NCBI RefSeq assembly: GCF_900155475.1
Contig: NZ_FXAM01000001.1
Coordinates: forward strand, 3,916,881-3,980,880
Length of the DNA stretch: 64,000 bases
Direction: 5' to 3'
DNA from: Methylomagnum ishizawai
Lineage (GTDB): Bacteria > Pseudomonadota > Gammaproteobacteria > Methylococcales > Methylococcaceae
Shown here: in pieces, positions 26,687 through 34,817 of the stretch
How the letters are laid out: each line of letters opens with the position of its first letter
Numbering within the stretch: position 1 is the stretch's first letter
The notes under the pieces: generated by a model
Databases searched by the model: none
Told to the model about the DNA's origin: nothing
Seen by the model: the letters and a program-made list of their open reading frames with translations, nothing else
Program-made: the position numbers and the translations under genes

Positions 26687-26843
26687 GTTCGAGGAAGCCG
26701 TTTTGTTCGGGATGGGGTTCCAAGGCCATTTGGGGCTTGGCGAGATGGCCGCGCTCCCAGGGCGCGACCTGGACGCAGCCCGAGAGCCAGAGCGCCAAGG
26801 TCAAACCCGCCACCCGGCGGAGGATTGTTCGCGATTGCTTCAT
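26616..26843 (-). CDS. DUF4266 lipoprotein with Cys-rich C-terminus
   Basis: 75 residues from the ATG at 26843. A lipobox (LALWLSGC) predicts a lipid-anchored Cys at about residue 23. The mature part, VQVAPWERGHLAKPQMALEP then HVHGGREAASGG and a final GGGCGCY, matches DUF4266, whose members sit beside DUF3570 and ApbE genes. The Gly-Cys tail and the adjacent Ser/Thr could carry a metal or a cofactor; no experiment known to me settles this. It overlaps the longest form of the DUF3570 gene. Between it and the next gene upstream are 47 bases, so one operon is likely. Confidence 0.82.
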   Translation of the reverse strand: MKQSRTILRRVAGLTLALWLSGCVQVAPWERGHLAKPQMALEPHPEQNGFLEHVHGGREAASGGTSASGGGCGCY

Positions 26844-26890
26844 AGGGATTCGGGAGGTCGTGGTCCACGGTGCCCGGTGGGGCGGCGGGA

Positions 26891-27364
26891 TCATTGGTCC
26901 TGGAGGGTCTCGATGGTGGTTTCGGTGTGCTGGGTGCCGTAGCAATGGAATTGCAACGTATATGACACCAAGGCTTTCAATTTCTTGGACTTTTTGCCGG
27001 ACTTGGGGGTCTTGGCGACCGTGACCGTGTAATCGCCCGGCCCGGCATAGAGGCTGACCGTGGCGCTGAAGCGCTTATCCCCGCTTTTGGGGTCGGTGGT
27101 GGAGGTGCTTTGGGCGTCCCGCTGGACTTGGGCGGTGAGCAGGAACGGCACCGCCTTGGCGGTCCTGATGGCGATATCCAAGCGGTCGGGCGTGCCCGCC
27201 GCCGGATCGACCGGGCAGCCCACCCGGTAGATATCGGTGGCCGTGGCCTTCTTGCGGAGGAAGCCGACCTGATCATGTGCCGATACGAGCTGCGGCAGTC
27301 CCGCCAAAATGAGCAGGGCCGCCATCGTGCCTATCGTCTGGCTTGGGAGTTTGGCTTTCATCAT
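26891..27364 (-). CDS. Secreted protein with predicted N-terminal histidine, second
   Basis: 157 residues. Signal peptide MMKAKLPSQTIGTMAALLIL...QLVSA, then a mature start HDQVGFLRKKATATD. As in the protein at 22063-22863, cleavage after Ala would expose His. Two cysteines (YRVGCPVDP, LQFHCYG) could form a disulfide closing one beta-sandwich domain, and QFHCYGTQH adds two further His. The rest is beta-rich with a Lys-rich loop (KTPKSGKKSKKLKA). No family recognised. It heads DUF4266-DUF3570-apbE, which suggests a periplasmic partner of that system. Confidence 0.65.
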   Translation of the reverse strand: MMKAKLPSQTIGTMAALLILAGLPQLVSAHDQVGFLRKKATATDIYRVGCPVDPAAGTPDRLDIAIRTAKAVPFLLTAQVQRDAQSTSTTDPKSGDKRFSATVSLYAGPGDYTVTVAKTPKSGKKSKKLKALVSYTLQFHCYGTQHTETTIETLQDQ

Positions 27365-27419
27365 CTGGGTTTTCCTCTGAATCGTGTGAATTTAGGTGTG
27401 CTTCATCCGGGGTGGCCCG

Positions 27420-28259
27420 CTATCGCCCCGCGCCCCCGGACAGCGAATCCAGCTTGAGCGCGGCGAACTCCCGGACATCGGCGGCACGGTCGGCCAGCGC
27501 CTGCCGGAGCAAGGCGAGACCTTGGGCATCTTCCCCCGCCCCTTCCAGCGCGGTCATCCGTACCGACTCGTCGGGGTCTTCGAACGCCCGCCACAGCACC
27601 TCCGACGTGGTGTCGCCGCCCTGCCGGGTCAAGCCAAAGACCGCCTGCGCCCGGACTTCGGGGTCGGGATCGCCCAGCGCGGTTTCCAGCGCCCCGCGCA
27701 ATTCCGCCGGGTCCACCCGGCCATCGACGATCAAGCGCCCCAGGGCCGTGGCCCGTTGTTCGGCGTCGCCAGCCGTGGCCTGGGCCAGCAGTTGCCCGAC
27801 GGCGGGGGATTCGGCGGCAAGCCCAGGGTCCGGGAGCGGGATGGCGTCCGTTGCCGTCGGGCGCGTGCCCGCCGCCAGCACCCAGATTTCCACGGGCCGT
27901 CCTTGTTCGTAGCGGAACATGAGATTGGCATCCGGCCCCAGCAGGCAAGCCAGCAGCGGCTTGATGGCGGCGGCGGCGCAGGTGGCGGTGAGTTCGGTAT
28001 CGAGTCCGGCAGGGATGTGGATGGGGATGTGGGTCTCGGCGGCGAGGGCGGTGAGCATCCGACCGATGGGGGCTTGCCGCGCTTGCGCACGGAACCCCTG
28101 GACCGCGTCCACCGCGATGGTGGTGCGGGATTCGGCCACGCCGACAACGGACGCCGGGTCCGCGCCAGCGGGCGGTGCGCCCACGAACCAGAACCCAAGC
28201 AGCCAGCGCAAGGCCCAAGCGGGGAATGGCACGGAAGAGTCTTGCGGGACGGGGATCAT
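27420..28259 (-). CDS. Exported HEAT-repeat protein with an STN-like N-terminal domain
   Basis: 279 residues. N-terminal hydrophobic segment (AWALRWLLGFWFVGAPPAGA) acts as signal or anchor. Residues 50-128 look like a short secretin/TonB N-terminal-type domain: APIGRMLTALAAETHIPIHI then IKPLLACLLGPDANLMFRYEQ. From residue 155 come HEAT-like repeats: PELRGALE-like AELRGALETALGDPDPEVRAQAVFGL, cited in part, SEVLWRAFEDPDESVRMTAL and LRQALADRAADVREFAAL. HEAT repeats bind proteins. It is the first gene of the minus-strand set that ends with apbE, 55 bases before the next one. Its role is unknown. Confidence 0.72.
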   Translation of the reverse strand: MIPVPQDSSVPFPAWALRWLLGFWFVGAPPAGADPASVVGVAESRTTIAVDAVQGFRAQARQAPIGRMLTALAAETHIPIHIPAGLDTELTATCAAAAIKPLLACLLGPDANLMFRYEQGRPVEIWVLAAGTRPTATDAIPLPDPGLAAESPAVGQLLAQATAGDAEQRATALGRLIVDGRVDPAELRGALETALGDPDPEVRAQAVFGLTRQGGDTTSEVLWRAFEDPDESVRMTALEGAGEDAQGLALLRQALADRAADVREFAALKLDSLSGGAGR

Positions 28260-28645
28260 CGTCGTTCAACACATGCAGGGGCCAAGCCGGAACGTAAAGC
28301 TTTAGCAGTTATCGTGCCTTGTCACCCGCCCCCCCGGACCCAGTCCACCCTTGGCCCCAGCGGCTCCAAACCCAAGGGCCGGGCGGTCCCTTCCAGGCCA
28401 TATCTGCGTCATATAACCCAATAAGATGCGCTATATAACACAGGCAAATGTGCCATATGCCACAGCTTCCCCGCTTGGACCCCAGCGCCCGCCGGGGTTC
28501 GCGGCGGAATTCATTTTTCCTCCATATTTGCCTCACACTCCGGGGCGAAGCTTGTTCCGTGTCCGGGAGGCCGGTCGCCATCGCGGCGGGCCTCCGCCTC
28601 GAAGCCGAGTCCATTCCAGCCTGAATCCCCCACGGAGTAAACGCC
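28260..28645. promoter_or_regulatory. Divergent promoter region with a direct repeat
   Basis: No gene seen. It separates the HEAT-protein gene (minus) from the EF-hand gene (plus). An AT-rich patch at 28395-28465 contains the direct repeat described at 28405-28439 and a GGCAAATGTGCC inverted repeat beside it. Confidence 0.5.
28405..28439 (+). promoter_or_regulatory. Direct repeat TGCG(T/C)(C/T)ATATAAC, two copies 22 bases apart
   Basis: TGCGTCATATAAC at 28405-28417 and TGCGCTATATAAC at 28427-28439. The 22-base period equals about two helical turns, as expected for a dimeric regulator bound to one face. Related TGCGTTATAT sites form the palindrome at 21818-21839. Which regulator binds is unknown. 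Confidence 0.45.
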
Positions 28646-29206
28646 ATGACCCTACGCCGACCCCTAACCATCGCCCTCTTGCTCGCCGCGTCCGGTGGCT
28701 CCGCCCTCGCCAAGTCCAACAACCAATGGCCCGCCAGCTATGACACCGACGGCAACGGCAAAGTCAGCAAGGCGGAAATCGAAGCCGCCCGCACCGCCGA
28801 GTTCACCGCCATCGACACCGACGGCGACGGCTACGCCACCCTGGCCGAATTGCAAACCTGGCTGGTGGCGCAACAAACCAGCAAGTACGACACGCTGAAC
28901 ACCGACGGCGGCACCCTGAGCCAGGCCGAATTCGTCGGCGACCTCACCGGGCAAGCCTTGTCCGCCGCCACCGAGACCTTCACCCTGGCCGACACCGACG
29001 GCGATAGCGGCTTGTCCGCGGACGAATTCAAAGCCCTGCGCCCGGTCTTCCCCCAGTCCATACAGACCTTCGTCATGCTGGATACCGACCGCGACACCAA
29101 AATCTCCCAGGATGAATACCTGACCCCGCCCAAACCGGGCAAAGGCGGTAAAGGCGGTCCCGGTGGTCCCGGCGGCGCGGGCGGTCCCGGCGGTCCCGGC
29201 TTCTAA
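28646..29206 (+). CDS. Exported EF-hand calcium-binding protein with Gly/Pro tail
   Basis: 186 residues, GGAG before the ATG. Signal peptide ends about GGSALA (residues 17-22). EF-hand loops are seen at residues 33-44 (DTDGNGKVSKAE), 57-68 (DTDGDGYATLAE), 116-127 (DTDGDSGLSADE) and 146-157 (DTDRDTKISQDE); a fifth loop, NTDGGTLSQAE near 85, is one residue short. The tail from residue 161 is collagen-like, Lys then repeated GGPGGP. Calcium binding in the periplasm or outside is expected. The gene precedes baeSR in the same direction with 92 bases between, so a link to that sensor is possible. Confidence 0.85.
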   Translation: MTLRRPLTIALLLAASGGSALAKSNNQWPASYDTDGNGKVSKAEIEAARTAEFTAIDTDGDGYATLAELQTWLVAQQTSKYDTLNTDGGTLSQAEFVGDLTGQALSAATETFTLADTDGDSGLSADEFKALRPVFPQSIQTFVMLDTDRDTKISQDEYLTPPKPGKGGKGGPGGPGGAGGPGGPGF

Positions 29207-29298
29207 AGCGGCCCTTCCCGCGACCGGAGCCCGGCCCGTCGCCAGAGCTGACGCGGCCCGCGATAATGGCGATCCCGCGCCATATCCTGGGCCACGCC

Positions 29299-30771
29299 AT
29301 GAGACTCACGATTTTCACCAAGCTGCTGCTCGCCATCTTCCTGGGGATGCTGGTCATCCTGGGCGCGATGTTGGGTTCGGTGCAATGGAGCTTCCAACGG
29401 GGCTTCGACGATTATCTGCGCAAGGTCGAAGCCCGGCGCATGGACGCGCTGGCCGGACTGCTGGAAGCGGGATACGCCCGGCATGGCGCTTGGGATTTCC
29501 TGAGGGACAACCCATACGCTTGGTTCGACCTGCTCGGACAGGTCGCCGCCGCGGACAAGGTCCGGGACGGACCCGAACCCCCGCCCGCGCCGCCGTTCGA
29601 GGCTGCCGGGGGCTTCCCCGGCCCCCCGCCCGGACATCCCCATCATTTCGGCCACGCCGGCCCGCCGTACCCCCCGCTGTTCAAACACGGCCATCTCAGG
29701 GTCGTCGATCTCGATAAGGTCCAGGTCGTCGGCCCCCCCGAAGGCCGGGAGCCGGGCGCCATGGAGACGCTGCGCCCGCTGCTCCACGCCGGGCGGACGG
29801 TGGGTTGGTTGGGCTTCCTGCCCGACCGCCACGCGACCGACCGGCTGCAAGCCGCCTTTGTCGAGCAATACGCCCGCGCCAACACCCTGATCGCCGTCGT
29901 GGCCCTGGCGGTGTCGTTCCTGCTGTCCCTGGCGCTGGCGCGGCAATTCCTCGCCCCGATCCGCCGCCTCGCCGCCGGGGCTAACGCCCTGGTCGCGGGC
30001 GATTACGCCACCCGCATCCCGGTCGGAAGCCGCGACGAACTGGGCCGCTTGGCCGGGGATTTCAACCGGCTGGCCCAAACCCTGGAACGCAACGAGCAAG
30101 CCCGCCGCCAATGGGTGGCCGACACCTCCCACGAATTGCGGACGCCCCTGGCGGTGCTGCGCTCGGAGGTGGAAGCCCTGATCGACGGGGTGCGCGAACC
30201 CAGCCCGGACCGGCTGCGCTCGCTGCATTGCGAAATCCTGGCCCTGGGCAAGCTGGTGGACGATCTGCGCGAATTGTCGAGCCACGACCTGGGCAGCCTG
30301 GATTACCGCATGGCCGGACTCGACCTGGCCGGGCTGGTGCTGGACTGCGCCGAGGGCTTCCGGTCCCGTTTCGAGGCCAAGGGCATCGGCCTGAAACTGC
30401 CGGAACCCATCCCGTTGCCCATCCTGGGCGACGCCGGGCGCTTGCGGCAATTGTTCCTGAACCTCCTGGAAAATAGCCTGCGCTACACCGACGCCGGGGG
30501 CGTGTGCCGGATCGCGCTGGGCCGGGAGGGAAACACGGCCTGGGCCGCCCTTGAGGATTCCGCGCCGGGCGTGCCGGAAACGGCGTTGCCGCGCCTGTTC
30601 GAGCGCTTCTTCCGGCTGGACCCCTCTCGCAGCCGCGCCCTGGGCGGCACCGGGCTGGGGCTTGCGATCTGCCGGGGCATCGCCGAAGCCCATGGCGGCG
30701 GATTGAGCGCCGCCGCCTCGCCCCTGGGTGGACTCCGGCTGCGCTTGGACCTACCCTTGGCGCCTCCGTGA
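29299..30771 (+). CDS. baeS: BaeS-like sensor histidine kinase
   Basis: 490 residues from the ATG at 29299; an in-frame ATG at 29266 adds eleven residues with no family match. Helix 1 at residues 7-30, a periplasmic domain with a Pro/His-rich insert (PPPAPPFEAAGG, PPGHPHHFGHAGPP), helix 2 near 202-225, then HAMP, phospho-acceptor His in DTSHELRTPLAVLRSEVEAL, and ATPase boxes NLLENSLRYTDAGG and GGTGLGLAICRGI. The closest match is E. coli BaeS, which senses envelope stress and drug-like compounds. It lies 15 bases before baeR. The Pro/His-rich loop could bind metal, which is speculation. Confidence 0.9.
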   Translation: MRLTIFTKLLLAIFLGMLVILGAMLGSVQWSFQRGFDDYLRKVEARRMDALAGLLEAGYARHGAWDFLRDNPYAWFDLLGQVAAADKVRDGPEPPPAPPFEAAGGFPGPPPGHPHHFGHAGPPYPPLFKHGHLRVVDLDKVQVVGPPEGREPGAMETLRPLLHAGRTVGWLGFLPDRHATDRLQAAFVEQYARANTLIAVVALAVSFLLSLALARQFLAPIRRLAAGANALVAGDYATRIPVGSRDELGRLAGDFNRLAQTLERNEQARRQWVADTSHELRTPLAVLRSEVEALIDGVREPSPDRLRSLHCEILALGKLVDDLRELSSHDLGSLDYRMAGLDLAGLVLDCAEGFRSRFEAKGIGLKLPEPIPLPILGDAGRLRQLFLNLLENSLRYTDAGGVCRIALGREGNTAWAALEDSAPGVPETALPRLFERFFRLDPSRSRALGGTGLGLAICRGIAEAHGGGLSAAASPLGGLRLRLDLPLAPP

Positions 30772-30786
30772 ACCGCCGGGACTGCC

Positions 30787-31467
30787 ATGAACACGACCAA
30801 ACGCATCCTGATCGTCGAGGACGAACCGAAACTGGCCGGGGTCTTGATGGACTATCTGGCGCGGGCGGGCTACGCCACCGATTGGCTGGCCGATGGCCTG
30901 GGGGTCGCGGCCCGGATCGCCGCCGCCCCGCCCGACCTGGTCCTGCTCGACCTGATGCTGCCGGGGCGGGACGGCATGGATGTGTGCCGGGATATCCGCA
31001 AAACCTCCAACGTGCCGATCTTCATGGTGACGGCGCGGATCGAGGAGATCGACCGTTTGCTGGGGCTGGAACTCGGGGCCGATGATTACATCTGCAAGCC
31101 CTACAGCCCACGCGAGGTGGTGGCGCGGGTGCGGGCCTTGTTCCGGCGGCTGGAAACCCTTGGCGCGGCCACCCCGCCGCCGGCCTACCGGGTGGACCGG
31201 GAAAAGATGCTGATCGCCTTCCACGGCGCGGCCCTGGAGCTGACCACGGTGGAATTCCGCCTGCTCGCCATCCTGATGGAAACGCCGGGGCGCATCTATT
31301 CCCGCGAGCAACTGCTGAACCGGCTGTACGAAGACCGCCGCGTCGTCACCGACCGCACCATCGACACCCACATCAAGAACATCCGCCGCAAGCTGGCGCA
31401 GGCCATCGGGGAGCGCGAGGCGCTAGTGTCGGTGTACGGGGTGGGCTACAAATTCGAGTGGTCCTAG
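30787..31467 (+). CDS. baeR: BaeR-like OmpR-family response regulator
   Basis: 226 residues. Receiver domain with ILIVEDEPKLAGVL, phospho-acceptor Asp in LVLLDLMLPGRDG and the switch Thr/Lys in MVTARIEEIDRLLGLE and ADDYICKPYSPREVV, blocks nearly identical to E. coli BaeR. The winged-helix DNA-binding domain has LTTVEFRLLAILMETPG, YSREQLLNRLYEDRRVVTDR and VYGVGYKFEW. In E. coli it activates RND efflux genes; the pump at 9463-13796 is a conceivable target. Confidence 0.92.
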   Translation: MNTTKRILIVEDEPKLAGVLMDYLARAGYATDWLADGLGVAARIAAAPPDLVLLDLMLPGRDGMDVCRDIRKTSNVPIFMVTARIEEIDRLLGLELGADDYICKPYSPREVVARVRALFRRLETLGAATPPPAYRVDREKMLIAFHGAALELTTVEFRLLAILMETPGRIYSREQLLNRLYEDRRVVTDRTIDTHIKNIRRKLAQAIGEREALVSVYGVGYKFEWS

Positions 31468-31549
31468 CGCATTTCCGGTTGGGGTTTACGCTCAGCCGGG
31501 TGGGCGCGGAATATATGCCCACCCACAGATAACGTGAAAATGCCCTGGC
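31464..31549. repeat. Dispersed palindromic repeat family A, copy 5
   Basis: Left edge CTAGCGCATTTCCGG and TTGGGGTTTACGCTCAGCC match, in reverse complement, the right edge of copy 4. The core GGGTGGGCGC...TGCCCACCC is shorter, and the right edge is GTGAAAATGCCCTGG. It overlaps the baeR stop codon. Confidence 0.75.
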
Positions 31550-31558
31550 ACCGGGCCG

Positions 31559-32806
31559 CTACCAAACCCGCTTCTCCATCAGGTCCTGGAATTGCCTGAG
31601 GTCGATGCCGAAGGCGTCCGGTGGATGCAGGGTGCGGATCGCGAACAACCGGCCCTGGTCGTCGTGTTCCCGTTCGCTCAGATCGAGGAAACGGACCGGC
31701 ACCCGGTTCTTGCCGGCGTCGCGGCAGATCACGATGCGGGGCCGCAGGCGCGACCGCGGATTCTGTTCGATCACCACACCCACCTCGCCAGTGGTGAGTT
31801 CCACCACGCTGCCCGCCGGATATACCCCCAGACAGGAGATGAAGCCCACCGCCAGCTGCGGGTCGATCTTGTCCTTGGCGAGGTCGTTCAATATCTTGAT
31901 GGCCTCGATGTGGCTACGGCCCCGTTGGTAGCTGCGGTTGCTGGTGATGGCGTCGTATTTATCGACGATGGAGACGATCTTGGTGTAGAGGTTGAGTTGG
32001 GAGCCATCGAGGCTGCGGGGATAGCCGGTGCCGTCGAGGTTCTCGTGGTGGCCGAAGGCGACATCCACGGTGCCGCTATAGATATTGCGTCCCGACATCA
32101 GGATATCCCGGCCATGGCGGGCATGCGTCTTCATGATGGCGAATTCCTCGGGGGTGAGCTTGCCTTCCTTGTTGAGAACCTCCAGGGGTATCCGCACCTT
32201 GCCCATGTCGTGCAGCAAGCCGCACAGTCCGATGTTCTCCAGTTCGCGGGGTTGCAAACCGGCCTGCCGCCCCAGGGTGATGGCATAGACGCAGACGTTG
32301 AAGGAGTGCTGGCTGGTGTACTCGTCCCTGGTCTTGATCTGGGTCAGGAACATCATCGCCTCGGAATTCCTGAGGATGCTGGACACGCATTCCGAGACCG
32401 CCGCCCTGGCGACCTGGATGTCCACGCTGTGGCCGAGCCGGATGTCGTCGATGAAGCGCTTGACGAGGCCGCTGGTCTCCCGCTGGGCGGCACCGGCCTT
32501 CCCCAGTTCGCGCTCGAAGCCCCCCTCCGGCTTGGCGCGGTGGCCGGGGGACGACTGGCCGGCCTTGATTCCCGGAAGGCCGTAGCTCACGATGCGGGAG
32601 CGCACGGTGTCGATATAGACATACTCGCAAACTGCCTGGACCGCCAGGATATCCTGCTCGGTCTTCAGTTCGAAGCCTTGCAGGAGGAAAGGCGTTTCCA
32701 GCCAGGGCCGGTCCAATTCGGAAACGAACATGCCAACGCGCAACTCGCCGACGGGAATCTTGACGGTCTCGCGTTCGTCGATTTTATGTTGTTGCAGTGT
32801 ATTCAT
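31559..32806 (-). CDS. HD-GYP domain protein with DUF3391 (probable cyclic di-GMP phosphodiesterase)
   Basis: 415 residues from the ATG at 32806. N-terminal DUF3391 (KIPVGELRVGMFVSELDRPW, FLLQGFELKTEQDI). HD-GYP domain from about residue 150: QHSFNVCVYA, GLLHDMGKVRIP with His199-Asp200, HARHG, HHENLDGTGYP (253-263) and the following KIVSIVDKYDAITSNRSY. All metal ligands of the family are present. It probably hydrolyses cyclic di-GMP in the cytosol. C-terminal extension of about 90 residues with a strand-rich RVPVRFLDLSERE. An in-frame start at 32953 is less likely because the added segment is unlike the family. Confidence 0.9.
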   Translation of the reverse strand: MNTLQQHKIDERETVKIPVGELRVGMFVSELDRPWLETPFLLQGFELKTEQDILAVQAVCEYVYIDTVRSRIVSYGLPGIKAGQSSPGHRAKPEGGFERELGKAGAAQRETSGLVKRFIDDIRLGHSVDIQVARAAVSECVSSILRNSEAMMFLTQIKTRDEYTSQHSFNVCVYAITLGRQAGLQPRELENIGLCGLLHDMGKVRIPLEVLNKEGKLTPEEFAIMKTHARHGRDILMSGRNIYSGTVDVAFGHHENLDGTGYPRSLDGSQLNLYTKIVSIVDKYDAITSNRSYQRGRSHIEAIKILNDLAKDKIDPQLAVGFISCLGVYPAGSVVELTTGEVGVVIEQNPRSRLRPRIVICRDAGKNRVPVRFLDLSEREHDDQGRLFAIRTLHPPDAFGIDLRQFQDLMEKRVW

Positions 32807-33213
32807 AGGCCGGTACCCGCAAGCCAAGGCCGTAAGAATGGAAAACGACGGCGGCGCGGGCCACCTGTCACGACCGCACCGAACCAAGGCCTTTCCCGGC
32901 CACGACCGACCGGAACCGCTACTGTTTTCCCCGTTCTTTATTTTTGTGGACATGGCACCTTTCCTTGGCGCAAGGCTTAAAGACTAGCGTCCATCGCGCA
33001 AAAAATCACCTACTGCCGGATGGGTTGCCCACCCCTCGGCCAAGCTTCCGCACCCAGTGGCCGTACCCATTCACAACCCCGTCCCCTAGCCGCCCTAAAC
33101 TGGGACACCGATGTTCCCCAATCCAGGGCGGCATACGCCCGGACAGCCTGGGCAATCCACCCCCCCGGACGCCACCACGTCCCATCCGCGCTACGGGGTT
33201 TGTCAAGCCCCCC
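32807..33213. other. Intergenic region between the HD-GYP and pyk genes
   Basis: Both flanking genes are on the minus strand, so this holds the promoter of the HD-GYP gene and the 3' end of pyk. No gene, clear terminator or repeat of the dispersed families was found. Confidence 0.4.
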
Positions 33214-34635
33214 TCAGACCGGGGGCGGGCCGCCCTCGACACAATGCCCGGCGATATTGACCGCCAGGAAATTGGTCGAACCGCTCAATCCCGGCGTGCC
33301 GCCGACCACGACCACCACGTCTTCCGGGGCGATGGAGCCATCGGCCAGCAGCGAACTCACCGAACTATAGACGAGCTGGTCGGTATTGGGCTGGGGCGCC
33401 TGGAGCTGGGCATAGACGCCGTAGCGCAAGGCCAGCTCCCGCACCGTGCGCAGCCTCGGGCTTTTCACATAGATGGGGATGCCGGGCCGGTAGGCCGACA
33501 CCAGCCGGGCGATGCGGCCGGTTTCCGAGTCGGCGATGATGGCGCGGGCCGGGACTTCGCGGCAAGCATGGGCCGCCGCGTGGGCGAAATAGGCCCGCAC
33601 CGGGCTGGAGGTGGCGTCGGCCTCGATATCCCAGCCCCTAGGGCGCTGCTTCTCGGCCTCGCGGGCGATGCGGGCCATGGTCGCGACCGCCTCCAGTGGA
33701 TATTTGCCGTTGGCGGTCTCGCCCGAGAGCATCACCGCGTCGGTGCCGTCGAACACCGCGTTGGCGACATCGGACACCTCGGCGCGGGTCGGGCGCGGAT
33801 TTTCGATCATCGAATGCAACATCTGGGTCGCGGTGATGACCAGCTTGGCCTTGCGGGCGGCGGCCTGGATGATGCGCTTCTGCAAGGTCGGCAATTGCTC
33901 GAACGGCACCTCCACGCCCAGATCGCCCCTGGCGATCATCACCCCGGCGCAGGCTTCCAAAATCTCGTCGAGATGGTCGATGCCCTCCTTGTTCTCGATC
34001 TTGGCGACGATTTGGACCGGGCTTGGGTGGGCGTCGAGGATATCCTGCACCGCTTTGATATCGGCGGCCCCGCGCACGAAGGAATGGGCGATATAGTCCA
34101 CCGCGTTCTCCGCCGCGAAATGGATGAATTCGGCGTCACGGCCCGAGAGCGCGGGCAGGTCCAGCCGCACCGAGGGCACGTTGACATTCTTGCGGGCGGC
34201 GATGCGGCCCGGATTCACCGCTTGGCAGACCAGGGCGTCGGACGCCTTGGCGACCACGGCCAATTCCAAGCTGCCATCCTCGATCAGGATGGCCGCGCCG
34301 ACCGGCACCTCGTCGATGAAACCGGGATAGGACACACCAAACGCCTTGCCCACCGGGTCGGCGCGGACGATGCGGACGGTCTCGCCCGCCGCGAGCGGGA
34401 TCGGCGCGGCGATGTCGCGGGTGCGGACTTCCGGCCCCTTGGTGTCGATCAGGATGGCGATACGGTCGGACACGGCGCGGATATTGCCGACCACGCCCAG
34501 GGCGTCGTCGGGTGTGATATGGGCGGTGTTGAGCCTCACGGCGTCCATGCCGACCGCGTGCAGCGCGGCCAGGAATCCGGGTTGGCAATGATGGTGCGAC
34601 AGGGTCGCGAGGATTTTGGTGAGTTTGGGATTCAT
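33214..34635 (-). CDS. pyk: Pyruvate kinase
   Basis: 473 residues. Makes pyruvate and ATP from phosphoenolpyruvate. The barrel motifs are present: DTKGPEVRT, IVAKIENKEGIDHLDEIL, GVMIARGDLGVEVP, and TRAEVSDVANAVFDGTDAVM followed by LSGETANGKYP. The N-terminal blocks are unusual: LTKILATLSHHHC stands where most enzymes read TKIVATLGPAS, and VRLNTAHIT replaces RLNFSHG. This variant resembles a Bacteroidetes-like branch. Catalytic Arg (VRLN), Lys (KIEN) and metal-binding Glu are retained, so it should be active. C-terminal domain is full length. Confidence 0.92.
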   Translation of the reverse strand: MNPKLTKILATLSHHHCQPGFLAALHAVGMDAVRLNTAHITPDDALGVVGNIRAVSDRIAILIDTKGPEVRTRDIAAPIPLAAGETVRIVRADPVGKAFGVSYPGFIDEVPVGAAILIEDGSLELAVVAKASDALVCQAVNPGRIAARKNVNVPSVRLDLPALSGRDAEFIHFAAENAVDYIAHSFVRGAADIKAVQDILDAHPSPVQIVAKIENKEGIDHLDEILEACAGVMIARGDLGVEVPFEQLPTLQKRIIQAAARKAKLVITATQMLHSMIENPRPTRAEVSDVANAVFDGTDAVMLSGETANGKYPLEAVATMARIAREAEKQRPRGWDIEADATSSPVRAYFAHAAAHACREVPARAIIADSETGRIARLVSAYRPGIPIYVKSPRLRTVRELALRYGVYAQLQAPQPNTDQLVYSSVSSLLADGSIAPEDVVVVVGGTPGLSGSTNFLAVNIAGHCVEGGPPPV

Positions 34636-34769
34636 GGCGGTGGGCGCTCGATAGAAAGCAAGGGAAGGATTCTATCCAGCGTCACGTGACACCCATAGTG
34701 TATGGCGGGTGAATCCGCTCTTTCCTCGCACGACCTCCCCAACGGCGGATCCACGGCCCGCGCCCGAGG

Positions 34770-34817
34770 AGGCCCACCCTCAGGCTGGGCGTACCCCCAA
34801 ACCGAAAATGCGCTAGC
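34770..34817. repeat. Dispersed palindromic repeat family A, copy 6 (partial)
   Basis: Contains GGCCCACCCT, CAGGCTGGGCGTACCCCCAAA and CCGAAAATGCGCTAGC, the right half of copy 4 with small changes. The left half is degenerate. It overlaps the last codons of the TolC-like gene. Confidence 0.7.

Noticed and set aside
24887-26845. 652-codon open frame on the plus strand across the DUF3570 gene
   Set aside because: Complement of a strongly supported outer-membrane protein; composition is that of an antisense shadow and it crosses the DUF4266 gene.
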